Shown piece by piece: positions 21,004 to 28,557 of a stretch of 64,000 nucleotides of DNA. The stretch spans positions 62,001 through 126,000 of the forward strand of contig NZ_JAIQDE010000008.1 in assembly GCF_020037015.1 (NCBI RefSeq), written 5' to 3'. Under the pieces are notes generated by a model, which worked only from the letters and a program-made list of their open reading frames with translations, made no database searches and was not told the origin of the DNA. Numbering within the stretch: the first letter of the stretch is position 1; every line of letters begins with the position of its first letter. The translations under genes were made by a program, and so were the position numbers. The DNA comes from Corallococcus sp. AS-1-6. GTDB taxonomy: Bacteria > Myxococcota > Myxococcia > Myxococcales > Myxococcaceae.

Positions 21004-21998
21004 ACGCGCCCTCCTCCCCTCCCCCCTTCCCGGACACCGGCAACGCCGTGCGGTCCGCGAACGCCATCCGCGAGGGCGTCCTCGCGGAGGTGCGCAAGGC
21101 CGTGGTCGGGCAGGATGAGCCGCTGGAGCTGATGCTCTGCGGGCTCGTGGCCGGCGGGCACATCCTGCTGGAGGGCGTACCCGGCGTGGCCAAGACGCTG
21201 ATGGCCAAGGCGCTGTCGCGCAGCGTGGGCGCGGACTTCAAGCGCATCCAGTTCACGCCGGACCTGATGCCCGCGGACATCCTGGGCACCAGCGTCTTCG
21301 ACCTGAAGTCACAGGCCTTCGTGCTCGCGCGAGGCCCCATCTTCACGGACCTGCTGCTGGCGGACGAGATCAACCGCGCCCCGGCGAAGACGCAGTCCGC
21401 GCTGCTGGAGGCCATGCAGGAGCGCGCCGTGTCGCTGGAGGGCAAGAACCTCCAGTTGTCGCCCATGTTCACGGTGTTCGCCACGCAGAACCCGGTGGAG
21501 TCGGAAGGCACGTACCCGCTCCCCGAGGCGCAGTTGGACCGCTTCCTGCTGAAGATCGACGTGGGCTACCCCGCGCCGGAGGAGGAGGACGCCATCCTCG
21601 AGTCCGTGCACCGGGGCTTCGACGCGGGCGACCTGGCGCGCGCGGGCGTGAGCGCGGCGGTGACGAAGGACGACCTGCTCCAGGCGCGCGTGGCGCTCAA
21701 CACGGTGAACGTGGAGCCGCCGGTCCTTGCGTACATCCGCAAGCTGGTGGCCGCGACGCGAAGCTCGCCCAACATCCGCCTGGGCGCGGGGCCGCGCGCG
21801 GGCGTGCACCTGCTGCTCGCGTCGAAGGCGCTGGCGGCGCTGCGGGGCCGCGACTTCGTGACGCCTGACGACGTGCGCTTCCTGGTGGGCCCGGTGCTGC
21901 GCCACCGCCTGCTCCTGTCGCCGGACGCGGAGCTGGACGGGGCCACGGCCGCGGACGTGCTGCGCGAGGTGGTCCAGGGCGTCGAGGTCCCCCGGTGA
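21000..21998 (+). CDS. MoxR-family AAA+ ATPase
   Basis: 332 residues. Walker A is GVPGVAKT at 59-66, Walker B is LLLADEINRAPAKTQSALLE, followed by the MoxR sensor motif FATQNPVESEGTYPLPEAQ and LDRFLLK. MoxR ATPases work with vWA-domain proteins as chaperones that mature or activate protein complexes. The partner here is the adjacent DUF58 protein. The ATG start overlaps the upstream stop (ATGA) and the stop overlaps the GTG of the DUF58 gene (GTGA), so these are one translational unit. Confidence 0.9.
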   Translation: MNAPSSPPPFPDTGNAVRSANAIREGVLAEVRKAVVGQDEPLELMLCGLVAGGHILLEGVPGVAKTLMAKALSRSVGADFKRIQFTPDLMPADILGTSVFDLKSQAFVLARGPIFTDLLLADEINRAPAKTQSALLEAMQERAVSLEGKNLQLSPMFTVFATQNPVESEGTYPLPEAQLDRFLLKIDVGYPAPEEEDAILESVHRGFDAGDLARAGVSAAVTKDDLLQARVALNTVNVEPPVLAYIRKLVAATRSSPNIRLGAGPRAGVHLLLASKALAALRGRDFVTPDDVRFLVGPVLRHRLLLSPDAELDGATAADVLREVVQGVEVPR

Positions 21999-23302
21999 TT
22001 CCCTCCGAGCGCCTGTGGGGGCTGCTGGCCATGCTCGCGCTGCCCATGGCGCTGGCGGGCTTCTTCCCGGGCCTGGGCGGCGCGGTGCTGGCGCTGGACG
22101 CGCTGGCCGTGGCGCTGGCCGTGTTCGACTTCCTCCAGGCTCGCCGCGTGCGGCTGGAGGTGGAGCGCCTGCTGCCGGAGCGCCTCAACGTGGGCGTGGC
22201 CAATCGCGTCGAGCTGCGCCTGGTGCACCGGGGCGGGGGCACGGTGGAGGTGCGCGTGAAGGACGACGCGCCGCCGTCGTTCACCTCGGAGCCCTCGGAG
22301 GCCACGCTGCGCCTCACGCCGGACAGCCAGACGCAGTGGGTGTACCGGACCACGCCCGCGAAGCGCGGCAAGTTCAGCTTCGGCGCCGTGCACGTGCGCG
22401 TGCGCGGCCCCCTGGGGCTCGTCTCGCACGAGCGGACGTTCCCGGCGGAGCGCTCGGTGTCGGTGTACCCGGACCTGCGAGGCGCCCGGAGGTTGCTGTT
22501 GTCCGGCGCCGCGCTGGACCTGGTGAACCTGGGGCTGCGGCAGTTGCGGCGAGACGGCCAGGGCAGCGAGTTCGCGCGCCTGCGGGACTACGCCCAGGGC
22601 GACAGCGTGCGCGACGTGGACTGGAAGGCCACCGCGCGCCGGGGCCGGCCGGTGACGCGGGTGCTGGAGTCGGAGCGCTCGCAGGCGCTGATCATCTGCG
22701 TGGACGCGGGGCGCTCCATGGCGGCCCAGGTGGACGGCCTCACCAAGCTGGATCACGCGGTGAACGCGGCGCTGTTCCTCGCCTTCGTGGCCATCCGCAA
22801 CGGGGACCGCGTGGGCCTGGCCCTCTTCGCGGACGGCGTGAAGGCCTACCTGCCGCCCGCGGCGGGCCGGGGCCAGTACCGCAAGCTGGTGGACACGCTC
22901 TACTCCGCGACGCCCAGCCTCACGTACGTGGACTACCTGGCGCTCTTCAAGGAGCTGAACGTGCGCCTCAACCGGCGCAGCCTGCTGTGCGTCTTCACGG
23001 ACTTCCTGGACGAGGAGCAGGCCGGAACGCTGGTGGCCCCGCTGCACCGGCTGGCCCGCCGCCACGTCCCGCTGTGCCTGTCCGTGAAGGACACCGCGCT
23101 GCAGAAGCTGCTGCGCACGCCCCCGTCAGGACCGGAGGAGGCGTTCCAGCACGCGGTGGCGTCGGAGCTGCTCACGGACCGGGAGGTCCTCAAGGCCCGC
23201 GTGAGCAGGGGCGGCGTGCAGATGCTGGACGTGGCGCCGGACGAACTGAGCCTCGCGGCGGTGAACCGTTACCTCGACATCAAGGCGCGCGGAGTCCTCT
23301 AA
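21995..23302 (+). CDS. DUF58-domain protein (vWA-like, MoxR partner)
   Basis: 435 residues from GTG. It has two N-terminal membrane helices (about 5-45), then a beta-rich part and the DUF58 block (GSEFARLRDYAQGDSVRDVD followed by WKATAR). A vWA-like core starts with IICVDAGRSMAAQ near residue 230, a variant of the metal-binding DxSxS motif in which the first serine is Gly. DUF58 proteins are the usual partners of MoxR. The stop is 12 bases before the GNAT gene. Confidence 0.85.
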   Translation: MIPSERLWGLLAMLALPMALAGFFPGLGGAVLALDALAVALAVFDFLQARRVRLEVERLLPERLNVGVANRVELRLVHRGGGTVEVRVKDDAPPSFTSEPSEATLRLTPDSQTQWVYRTTPAKRGKFSFGAVHVRVRGPLGLVSHERTFPAERSVSVYPDLRGARRLLLSGAALDLVNLGLRQLRRDGQGSEFARLRDYAQGDSVRDVDWKATARRGRPVTRVLESERSQALIICVDAGRSMAAQVDGLTKLDHAVNAALFLAFVAIRNGDRVGLALFADGVKAYLPPAAGRGQYRKLVDTLYSATPSLTYVDYLALFKELNVRLNRRSLLCVFTDFLDEEQAGTLVAPLHRLARRHVPLCLSVKDTALQKLLRTPPSGPEEAFQHAVASELLTDREVLKARVSRGGVQMLDVAPDELSLAAVNRYLDIKARGVL

Positions 23303-23314
23303 CCAGGAGCCCAC

Positions 23315-23836
23315 ATGACCGTCGTTTTCCAGGCAGGAGACCTCACCGCGGAATCCGTCCCCGACGCGGAGACCGGCATCGTGCAGCCGCTGCTGGACCG
23401 CTGCGAGGACTACCACCAGATCGCCTACGGCCGCCCCGCGCTCCCCGAGCAGGCCCGGAACATCCCCAACGAACGGCCCCCCACGCTCGCGCCCGGGCAG
23501 GGACACCTCTTCGCGCTTCGCGACGCGCAGGGCGGCCTCGCGGGGATGCTCGAAGCGCTGCGCGACTTCCCGGCGCGGGGTGAGTGGTACATCGGCCTGC
23601 TGCTCCTCGCGCCGGAGGCCCGGAGCCACGGCAGGGGCGAGGCCGTGCTCAACGCCTACGCGGACCATGTGCGCGCGAACGGCGGCCGGTTGCTGCGCGT
23701 GGCGGTGGTGGAGCACAACGAGGTCGGCCGCCGCTTCTGGGCGCGCGTGGGCTTCCAGCCGGAGCAATGGGTGGGCCCCATCGAGCAGGGCCTTCGGATG
23801 AACCGCGTCCTGAAGATGACCAAGGCCCTCGGCTAG
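23315..23836 (+). CDS. GNAT-family N-acetyltransferase
   Basis: 173 residues. The acetyl-CoA-binding motif is the RSHGRGEAVL segment near residues 107-116, preceded by the strand WYIGLLLLAPEA and followed by LLRVAVVEHNEVGRRFWARVGF, the usual GNAT motif-B ending. The acceptor is unknown. The gene follows DUF58 by 12 bases with an AGGAG site, so it is likely the last gene of that operon. Its TAG stop and the stop of the convergent pyrophosphatase share the palindrome CTAG at 23833-23836. Confidence 0.8.
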   Translation: MTVVFQAGDLTAESVPDAETGIVQPLLDRCEDYHQIAYGRPALPEQARNIPNERPPTLAPGQGHLFALRDAQGGLAGMLEALRDFPARGEWYIGLLLLAPEARSHGRGEAVLNAYADHVRANGGRLLRVAVVEHNEVGRRFWARVGFQPEQWVGPIEQGLRMNRVLKMTKALG

Positions 23837-24276
23837 GGCTCGGGCCCTTCGCGCAGCCAGCCCACAAAGCGCGTGTCGGGCACATCGCCGCGCACGCGGT
23901 GCAGCCCCCGCTTGAACAGGGCGTAGACGCGGAAGAAGCGCTCCAGGCCCGCGCGCTCGGAGGGCGTCATCGGGTGCGTGCCGCACACCACCTTCGGGTC
24001 GCCCTTCCCCGCGTCGATGAAGCCCAGCACGGCCACCACCGGCACGCGCACGCGCTGCCCCTGCGGCAGCCGGGGCCCCAGCACCACCGCGTCCAGCGGG
24101 TCCCCGTCATCCGACAGCAGGCCCGGGATGGAGCCGTAGTTGTACGGGCACGGCAGCGGCGACACGAAGTCCACGGAGCCGTCCGCGCGCCGCTTCACCA
24201 GGGAGAAGCGCGGGCACTCGATCAGCACCTCCGGCTCACGCGGCAGCGGAGGCACGGCCAGGTCCGGCCCGCTCAT
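23833..24276 (-). CDS. ppa: Inorganic pyrophosphatase (family I-like)
   Basis: 147 residues. The family I signature is present: DDGDPLDAVVLG near residues 55-66, preceded by CPYNYGSIPG with the conserved tyrosine. It should hydrolyse pyrophosphate to phosphate in the cytoplasm. It is shorter than E. coli PPase (about 175 residues), with a compact N-terminus and a diverged C-terminus ending in arginine-rich helices. It could therefore be a specialised paralogue rather than the main enzyme. The start at 24276 overlaps the stop of the SpoIIM-like gene by 4 bases, so the two are co-translated. Confidence 0.75.
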   Translation of the reverse strand: MSGPDLAVPPLPREPEVLIECPRFSLVKRRADGSVDFVSPLPCPYNYGSIPGLLSDDGDPLDAVVLGPRLPQGQRVRVPVVAVLGFIDAGKGDPKVVCGTHPMTPSERAGLERFFRVYALFKRGLHRVRGDVPDTRFVGWLREGPEP

Positions 24277-25283
24277 CCCGCCAGCTCCGCCGCACGCGCA
24301 CCTTCGCGCCGGCCGCGCGTCCAGTCGGACAGCAGGTACGCGTAGACGCCCGTCCCCACCGTGAGCGCGAAGCCGACCTTGAAGGCCACCGACAGCTTCG
24401 GCGGGTGGATCTGCGACACGGTGCCTTCGATGAAGCCCGCGAGCACGAACAGCACCAGCGTGCCGAACAGCAGCTTCACCGCCGTCACCGCCTCCTTGCG
24501 CAGCGCCTGCCCGCGAGACAACCCACCCGGCGCCACCATGCCCCGCGCGATGACGAGCCCCGCCGCGCCCGCGATGCAGATGGCGGAAATCTCCGGGATG
24601 CCGTGCGGCAATATCCACGCCCAGAACCACCCGGCCATCCCCTTCGCCGCGTACACCTGCGCGAGCGCCCCCAGGAACAGGCCGTTGGTGAACAGCATCA
24701 CCGCCGTGCCCAGCCCCAGCGTGATGCCCAGCGCGAACGCCAGGAAGGCCACCTGGATGTTGTGCGTGAAGAGGAACGAGGAGAACTGGGCCTGCTCCTC
24801 CACCGTCATGCCCTTGCCCGCGGCCTCGTCCGCGGCGCGCTTCACGGGGTCCAGGCTCAGGTGCTGCTCCGGCACCAGGTAGTGCGCGGCGTCCGGATCC
24901 ACCACCATGCCCACGTAGCCGAAGCCCGCGCCCGCAAGGAACAACAGCACCGACGCCACGTACATGCGCCACTCGTGGTGCAGGAGCGCCGGGAAGCCGC
25001 GCGCCACGAAGGCCCACACGTCCGCGAACCGGGGCCGGCTGCCCGGGTACGTCAGCGCGTACGCGCGGCCCACCAGGTCGTTGAGGTACGCGCTCACGTC
25101 CGCGGAGCCGCTGCGCGCGCGCACCCACAGCAGGTCGCTGGAGACGGCGCGGTACAGCTTCCCCAACGCGCGGGCCTCGTCCAGGCTCAGCTTGCGCAGC
25201 CCCTCGCCCTCGGACTTGTCCAGCAGCGACTCCAGTTGCTGCCAGCGCGGACGCCGCGTCTCGATGAACTCCGCCATCTCCAT
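24273..25283 (-). CDS. SpoIIM-type (stage II sporulation protein M) membrane protein
   Basis: 336 residues. An N-terminal helical part (FIETRRPRWQQLESLLDK) is typical of the SpoIIM/DUF95 family, followed by several membrane segments including FLFTHNIQVAFLAFALGI and ILPHGIPEISAICIAGAAG, which are family landmarks. Such genes commonly sit with RDD, DUF4129, MoxR and DUF58 genes. Here it faces that operon on the opposite strand, and an RDD gene lies at 31874, so the set is split. A TAGAGT element lies 6 bases before the ATG. Function outside spore-formers is unknown. Confidence 0.82.
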   Translation of the reverse strand: MEMAEFIETRRPRWQQLESLLDKSEGEGLRKLSLDEARALGKLYRAVSSDLLWVRARSGSADVSAYLNDLVGRAYALTYPGSRPRFADVWAFVARGFPALLHHEWRMYVASVLLFLAGAGFGYVGMVVDPDAAHYLVPEQHLSLDPVKRAADEAAGKGMTVEEQAQFSSFLFTHNIQVAFLAFALGITLGLGTAVMLFTNGLFLGALAQVYAAKGMAGWFWAWILPHGIPEISAICIAGAAGLVIARGMVAPGGLSRGQALRKEAVTAVKLLFGTLVLFVLAGFIEGTVSQIHPPKLSVAFKVGFALTVGTGVYAYLLSDWTRGRREGARAAELAG

Positions 25284-25289
25284 GGGCCC

Positions 25290-25295
25290 ACTCTA
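25290..25295 (-). promoter_or_regulatory. -10 element of the SpoIIM-like gene
   Basis: TAGAGT on the minus strand, 6 bases before the ATG at 25283. The mRNA would be leaderless. The -35 is not clear. Confidence 0.4.
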
Positions 25296-25316
25296 ACCGA
25301 GCCCCGGAAACGGCGA

Positions 25317-25359
25317 GGCGCCGGCCGCCCTCCCCGCTTCGAGGGAGGACTCCGGCGCC
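25317..25359 (-). terminator. Strong hairpin after the 5'-nucleotidase gene
   Basis: GGCGCCGG (25317-25324) pairs with CCGGCGCC (25352-25359), enclosing an inner stem CCTCCC/GGGAGG (25329-25334, 25343-25348). It lies 26 bases after the stop of the nucleotidase gene and before the SpoIIM-like start, as expected of a terminator or attenuating structure. Confidence 0.6.
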
Positions 25360-25385
25360 CCGGTGCTTCAGGACCACGCCAAGCG

Positions 25386-26957
25386 CTACTTGATGAACTT
25401 CTCCAGCGGCTTCGCCTCGGTGGAGGCCTGGGCCTCCGTCCACTCGACGACCGGCGTCTGCCACGCCATGCCCGTCTCCGCCGGGTCGGTGTCCAGCTTC
25501 TCGAAGTCGAAGCCGTCACCGCCGAAGTACAGGTACTCCACCGTCGCGACCGTGTACTCCTTCTTCGGATCCAGCGCCTTGCCCTGGGCGTCCTTGAACT
25601 TGCCCTTGCCCGCCGGGGTGAAGCCGGCCACGAGCGCGTCCGGGTTCGCGAGCTGCTTGGCCAGGTCCTCGCCCTTGAGCTTCACGGTGAGCAGCGAGTT
25701 CTCGAACGGCATCGCCGAGTACACGCTGCCCAGCGTCACCTCGCCCTTGGCCAGGCCGTTGCGGATGCCGCCCTTGTTGAGGATGGCCCCGTCGGTGTTG
25801 AGCTGCGTGCGCACCGCGCCCGCCACCCACTTCGCCATCAGCGGCGAGTCCTGCGGGATGCCCGTCTTGGTGAAGCCGATCTTCCGGCCCAGCGCCTGGT
25901 CCACCTTCGCCTGCCACTCCGCGATGCGCTTCGCCGTCTCCGCGTCCGGCGTGCCGCCCGCGACCTCCACGACCTTCGTGTCCACGCCGGTCAGCTTCTG
26001 GCCGGCCGCCTTGGACGGGTCGAACTTCAGCTCCGCGCGCAGGTACGACTCGAAGCCACGGCCCAGCGACGCGTAGGTGGTGTCGCCCTCCGTCTTCACA
26101 CCCGGGGCGTCCGTGCCGCAGCGGCCACCGGCCACCAGGGACACCTTCCAGTCCGCGTGCTTCGCCAGCACCGGCTGCAGGTCCGTGGGGCACTGGTCCG
26201 CGACAATCACCACCACGTCCGCGCCCGCCTTGCGCGCCTCCGGGACGGCCGTGTTCAGCGCGTCCTCGTTGGGGATGACCTCCAGGCCCTCCGCGCGGCC
26301 GGACATCGCCGTGCGCACCGTCTTCTGCGAGGTGAGGCCCACCACCGCAATCTTCAGGCCCCTCCGCTCGTAGACCTGGAACGCGGGCATGGACAGGTCC
26401 TTCGCCAGCGTCGCGTCCGTCACCTTCAGGTTCGCCGCCAGGAAGGGGAAGCCCCCGGCCGCGCGGTTCTTCAGGAAGGAATCCTTGGCGTACGACAGCT
26501 CGTGGTTGCCCAGCGCGGAGGCCGCATAGCCCATGTGCCCCATCACTTCCGCCGTCGGAGCCCCCAGGAAGAAGGAGGAGATGGCCGGGCCCGTCCACAG
26601 GTCGCCCGTCGTCAGGGCGAGCGTGCCGGCATCCGGACAGGTCGCCTGGCCGTCCTTCAGCGGACCGGCACAGTGCTTTTCATCATTCACCCAGCGGCCC
26701 ATCAGCTCCGCGGCGCCGCCCTTGCCCTCGACGGGCAGCAACTGGCCACGGGCGCTGCCGGTGACGAGCACCGTCACCTCGTTGGGCACGGCGGGCTTCG
26801 CGGGCGCGGCCGCGGCAGGCGGAGCGGCCGGAGCCGGCGGGGGAGTCTTCTCACAACCCGCGAGGGCTCCCAGGGCGAGGACCAGCGCGCCGGACGACAG
26901 CGTGAGCTGGCGGGAAGGACGACGGAAGGGACGCAGCGAGGGAAGGTTCGGGTTCAC
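25386..26957 (-). CDS. 5'-nucleotidase/UshA-like metallophosphatase lipoprotein
   Basis: 523 residues from a GTG start. The signal peptide ends in a lipobox (LGALAGC near residue 35), followed by a Pro/Ala-rich linker. The calcineurin-like phosphatase part has TTGDLWTG and SALGNHELSY, two of the metal motifs. The first motif, normally DxHG, reads VTGSARGQL, so one site may be altered. A C-terminal 5'-nucleotidase domain follows (ILNKGGIRNGL, AMPFENSLLTVKLKG, TVEYLYFGGDGF). UshA-type enzymes release nucleosides from nucleotides in the periplasm for scavenging. It is divergent from the gene at 27000. Confidence 0.78.
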   Translation of the reverse strand: MNPNLPSLRPFRRPSRQLTLSSGALVLALGALAGCEKTPPPAPAAPPAAAAPAKPAVPNEVTVLVTGSARGQLLPVEGKGGAAELMGRWVNDEKHCAGPLKDGQATCPDAGTLALTTGDLWTGPAISSFFLGAPTAEVMGHMGYAASALGNHELSYAKDSFLKNRAAGGFPFLAANLKVTDATLAKDLSMPAFQVYERRGLKIAVVGLTSQKTVRTAMSGRAEGLEVIPNEDALNTAVPEARKAGADVVVIVADQCPTDLQPVLAKHADWKVSLVAGGRCGTDAPGVKTEGDTTYASLGRGFESYLRAELKFDPSKAAGQKLTGVDTKVVEVAGGTPDAETAKRIAEWQAKVDQALGRKIGFTKTGIPQDSPLMAKWVAGAVRTQLNTDGAILNKGGIRNGLAKGEVTLGSVYSAMPFENSLLTVKLKGEDLAKQLANPDALVAGFTPAGKGKFKDAQGKALDPKKEYTVATVEYLYFGGDGFDFEKLDTDPAETGMAWQTPVVEWTEAQASTEAKPLEKFIK

Positions 26958-26999
26958 GGCCGGGCCTTTAGCACATCCCCGCCGTGGTAGCGTGACGCA
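26958..26999. promoter_or_regulatory. Compact divergent promoter region
   Basis: Only 42 bases separate two divergent starts. On the plus strand TAGCGT (26988-26993) lies 6 bases before the ATG at 27000. On the minus strand a TGCTAAAG element lies about 7 bases before the GTG at 26957. Both transcripts would have almost no leader. Confidence 0.4.
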
Positions 27000-28556
27000 A
27001 TGACGGGCATGAAAGGCAAGGATTTCAAGCCTTTACAGGAGGAGAAGGACGGCGGGACTCCCAGCGGAAAAGGGGGCTCCCCGGGCCGGAACTTCGCCTC
27101 GGAGCTGTGGGGCGAGGTCCGGGGCGGCGCCGAGCACTTCCAGTCCACGAAGGGCCAGTTGCCCAGGGGCCGCATCCGCCAGTTCTTCTACGGGGTGGCC
27201 CTGCCCTTCCACATCGCCCGCGTCACGCTCGCGAGCCCCGCCATCCGCGCCACCTACGTGAAGGTGACCGCGCTGCAGACGGCGTTCCTGCTGGCCATCG
27301 CCGCGGGGTGGGCGTTCCACGAGTTCAACGGCGACAAGCACGAGGAGACCCGGGAGAAGCGGCCGGAGACGGCCGAGTCCCGCGCCGCGCGTGAGAAGGC
27401 GCAGGCCCGTATCGAGCAACGGGCGAAGGAGCTGGAGGCCTCGAAGGGAAATCCGGCCGCCATGAAGAATGCGCTCAGCGCGCTCATCCACGAGGCCGTC
27501 AACGCCGGCAAGGCGGGCGCCCTGCCTCCGGACGAAGCCGCCACGGCCGCCGAGGACGCGGCGGATGAGGCCGCGTCCGCCGCCGAAGAGGCGAAGGCGG
27601 AACACGAAGAGGCCGAACAGGAGGCCCGGGCTGGCGCCACGCCCGGAGCCGACGGCACCGCGGACGGGCCCCCACGGGCCGCGGGGGACTCCGCGCCGGA
27701 GCGCACGTCCTCGGAGGACGAGGACGCGGCGGACTCCCTCTCCGCCGTCATCCGGGCGGAGGTGGAGGCGGCCCTCCGGGACGTCTCGGAGGAGAAGGAC
27801 AAGGGCCCGCGCATCCAGAAGGAGCCCCAGAAGAAGGGGTTCAACGTCGACGCGCCCGAGGTCCGCGACGGCGTCTTCTTCCTGGGGAGCTGGGAGTTCT
27901 GGGCGCTCTTCTTCGGCTCGCTGAGCGCGGTGCAGTGGATCGTCGTCGCCCTGTCGCGCGACTACCACACGGTCATCTCCCGCGAGGCCAGCCTCGCCAC
28001 CGGCGTGCCCCCCGAGGACCCCGATATCACCCCGCACGTGCGCCTCAACGTCCCCTGGCTGCGCGCCAAGCTCCAGCGCCGCTGGAGGGCCCTGCTGCTG
28101 TTCGTCGCGGGCGTTCCAGCCCTCGTCCTGCTCTGCGTCCCCCTGTGCTGGTTCCCGAAGTCGTTCACCGTCCTCAGCAGCCTCTGGGGCTTCTGGTGGC
28201 TGCTCGTCTTCACCGCCGCCAAGAGCGACCGCGCCTGGATGGCGCCCGTCACGCGTCCGCCCTGGTTCGTGCGCGCCTGGAGCGTCCTGCCCGCCCATGG
28301 GGCCTTGCGCTGGATGATGAAGGGCCTCGCGCGGCGCTCTGAAGCCGTCGCCGCGCCCATCGCCGCCGTGGAGCGTCAGCCGTGGGTCTTCGCGGGGCTC
28401 GCGCTCACGCGGTTCGTGGGCAGCCTCCCGCCGCTGCGCTGCTTCACGCGGCCGTTCATCCCGGTGGCCTCGGCGCACCTGCTCGGGCTGGACCCCCTGC
28501 AGCCGCCCGCGCTCAAGAGCGGTGAAGCCCCGCCCGCGCACGGCGCGGGGGACTGA
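27000..28556 (+). CDS. Membrane protein with charged coiled-coil region, unknown function
   Basis: 518 residues. A polar N-terminus is followed by one hydrophobic segment (about 90-108, VTALQTAFLLAIAAGWAF). Next comes a long Glu/Ala/Lys-rich region (about 115-285), largely predicted coiled coil or disordered. The C-terminal half has several membrane segments (WEFWALFFGSLSAVQWIVVAL; LLLFVAGVPALVLLCVPLCW; SSLWGFWWLLVFTAA). I do not recognise a family. An alternative ATG lies at 27009. It is convergent with the next gene, with a single base between the two stop codons. Confidence 0.6.
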   Translation: MTGMKGKDFKPLQEEKDGGTPSGKGGSPGRNFASELWGEVRGGAEHFQSTKGQLPRGRIRQFFYGVALPFHIARVTLASPAIRATYVKVTALQTAFLLAIAAGWAFHEFNGDKHEETREKRPETAESRAAREKAQARIEQRAKELEASKGNPAAMKNALSALIHEAVNAGKAGALPPDEAATAAEDAADEAASAAEEAKAEHEEAEQEARAGATPGADGTADGPPRAAGDSAPERTSSEDEDAADSLSAVIRAEVEAALRDVSEEKDKGPRIQKEPQKKGFNVDAPEVRDGVFFLGSWEFWALFFGSLSAVQWIVVALSRDYHTVISREASLATGVPPEDPDITPHVRLNVPWLRAKLQRRWRALLLFVAGVPALVLLCVPLCWFPKSFTVLSSLWGFWWLLVFTAAKSDRAWMAPVTRPPWFVRAWSVLPAHGALRWMMKGLARRSEAVAAPIAAVERQPWVFAGLALTRFVGSLPPLRCFTRPFIPVASAHLLGLDPLQPPALKSGEAPPAHGAGD

Positions 28557-28557
28557 C

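Noticed and set aside
23833-25464. A 543-codon minus-strand frame as a single gene
   Set aside because: Its last 147 codons are the pyrophosphatase, but the rest is out of frame with the SpoIIM-like gene that has a clear family pattern. The two real genes overlap by ATGA.
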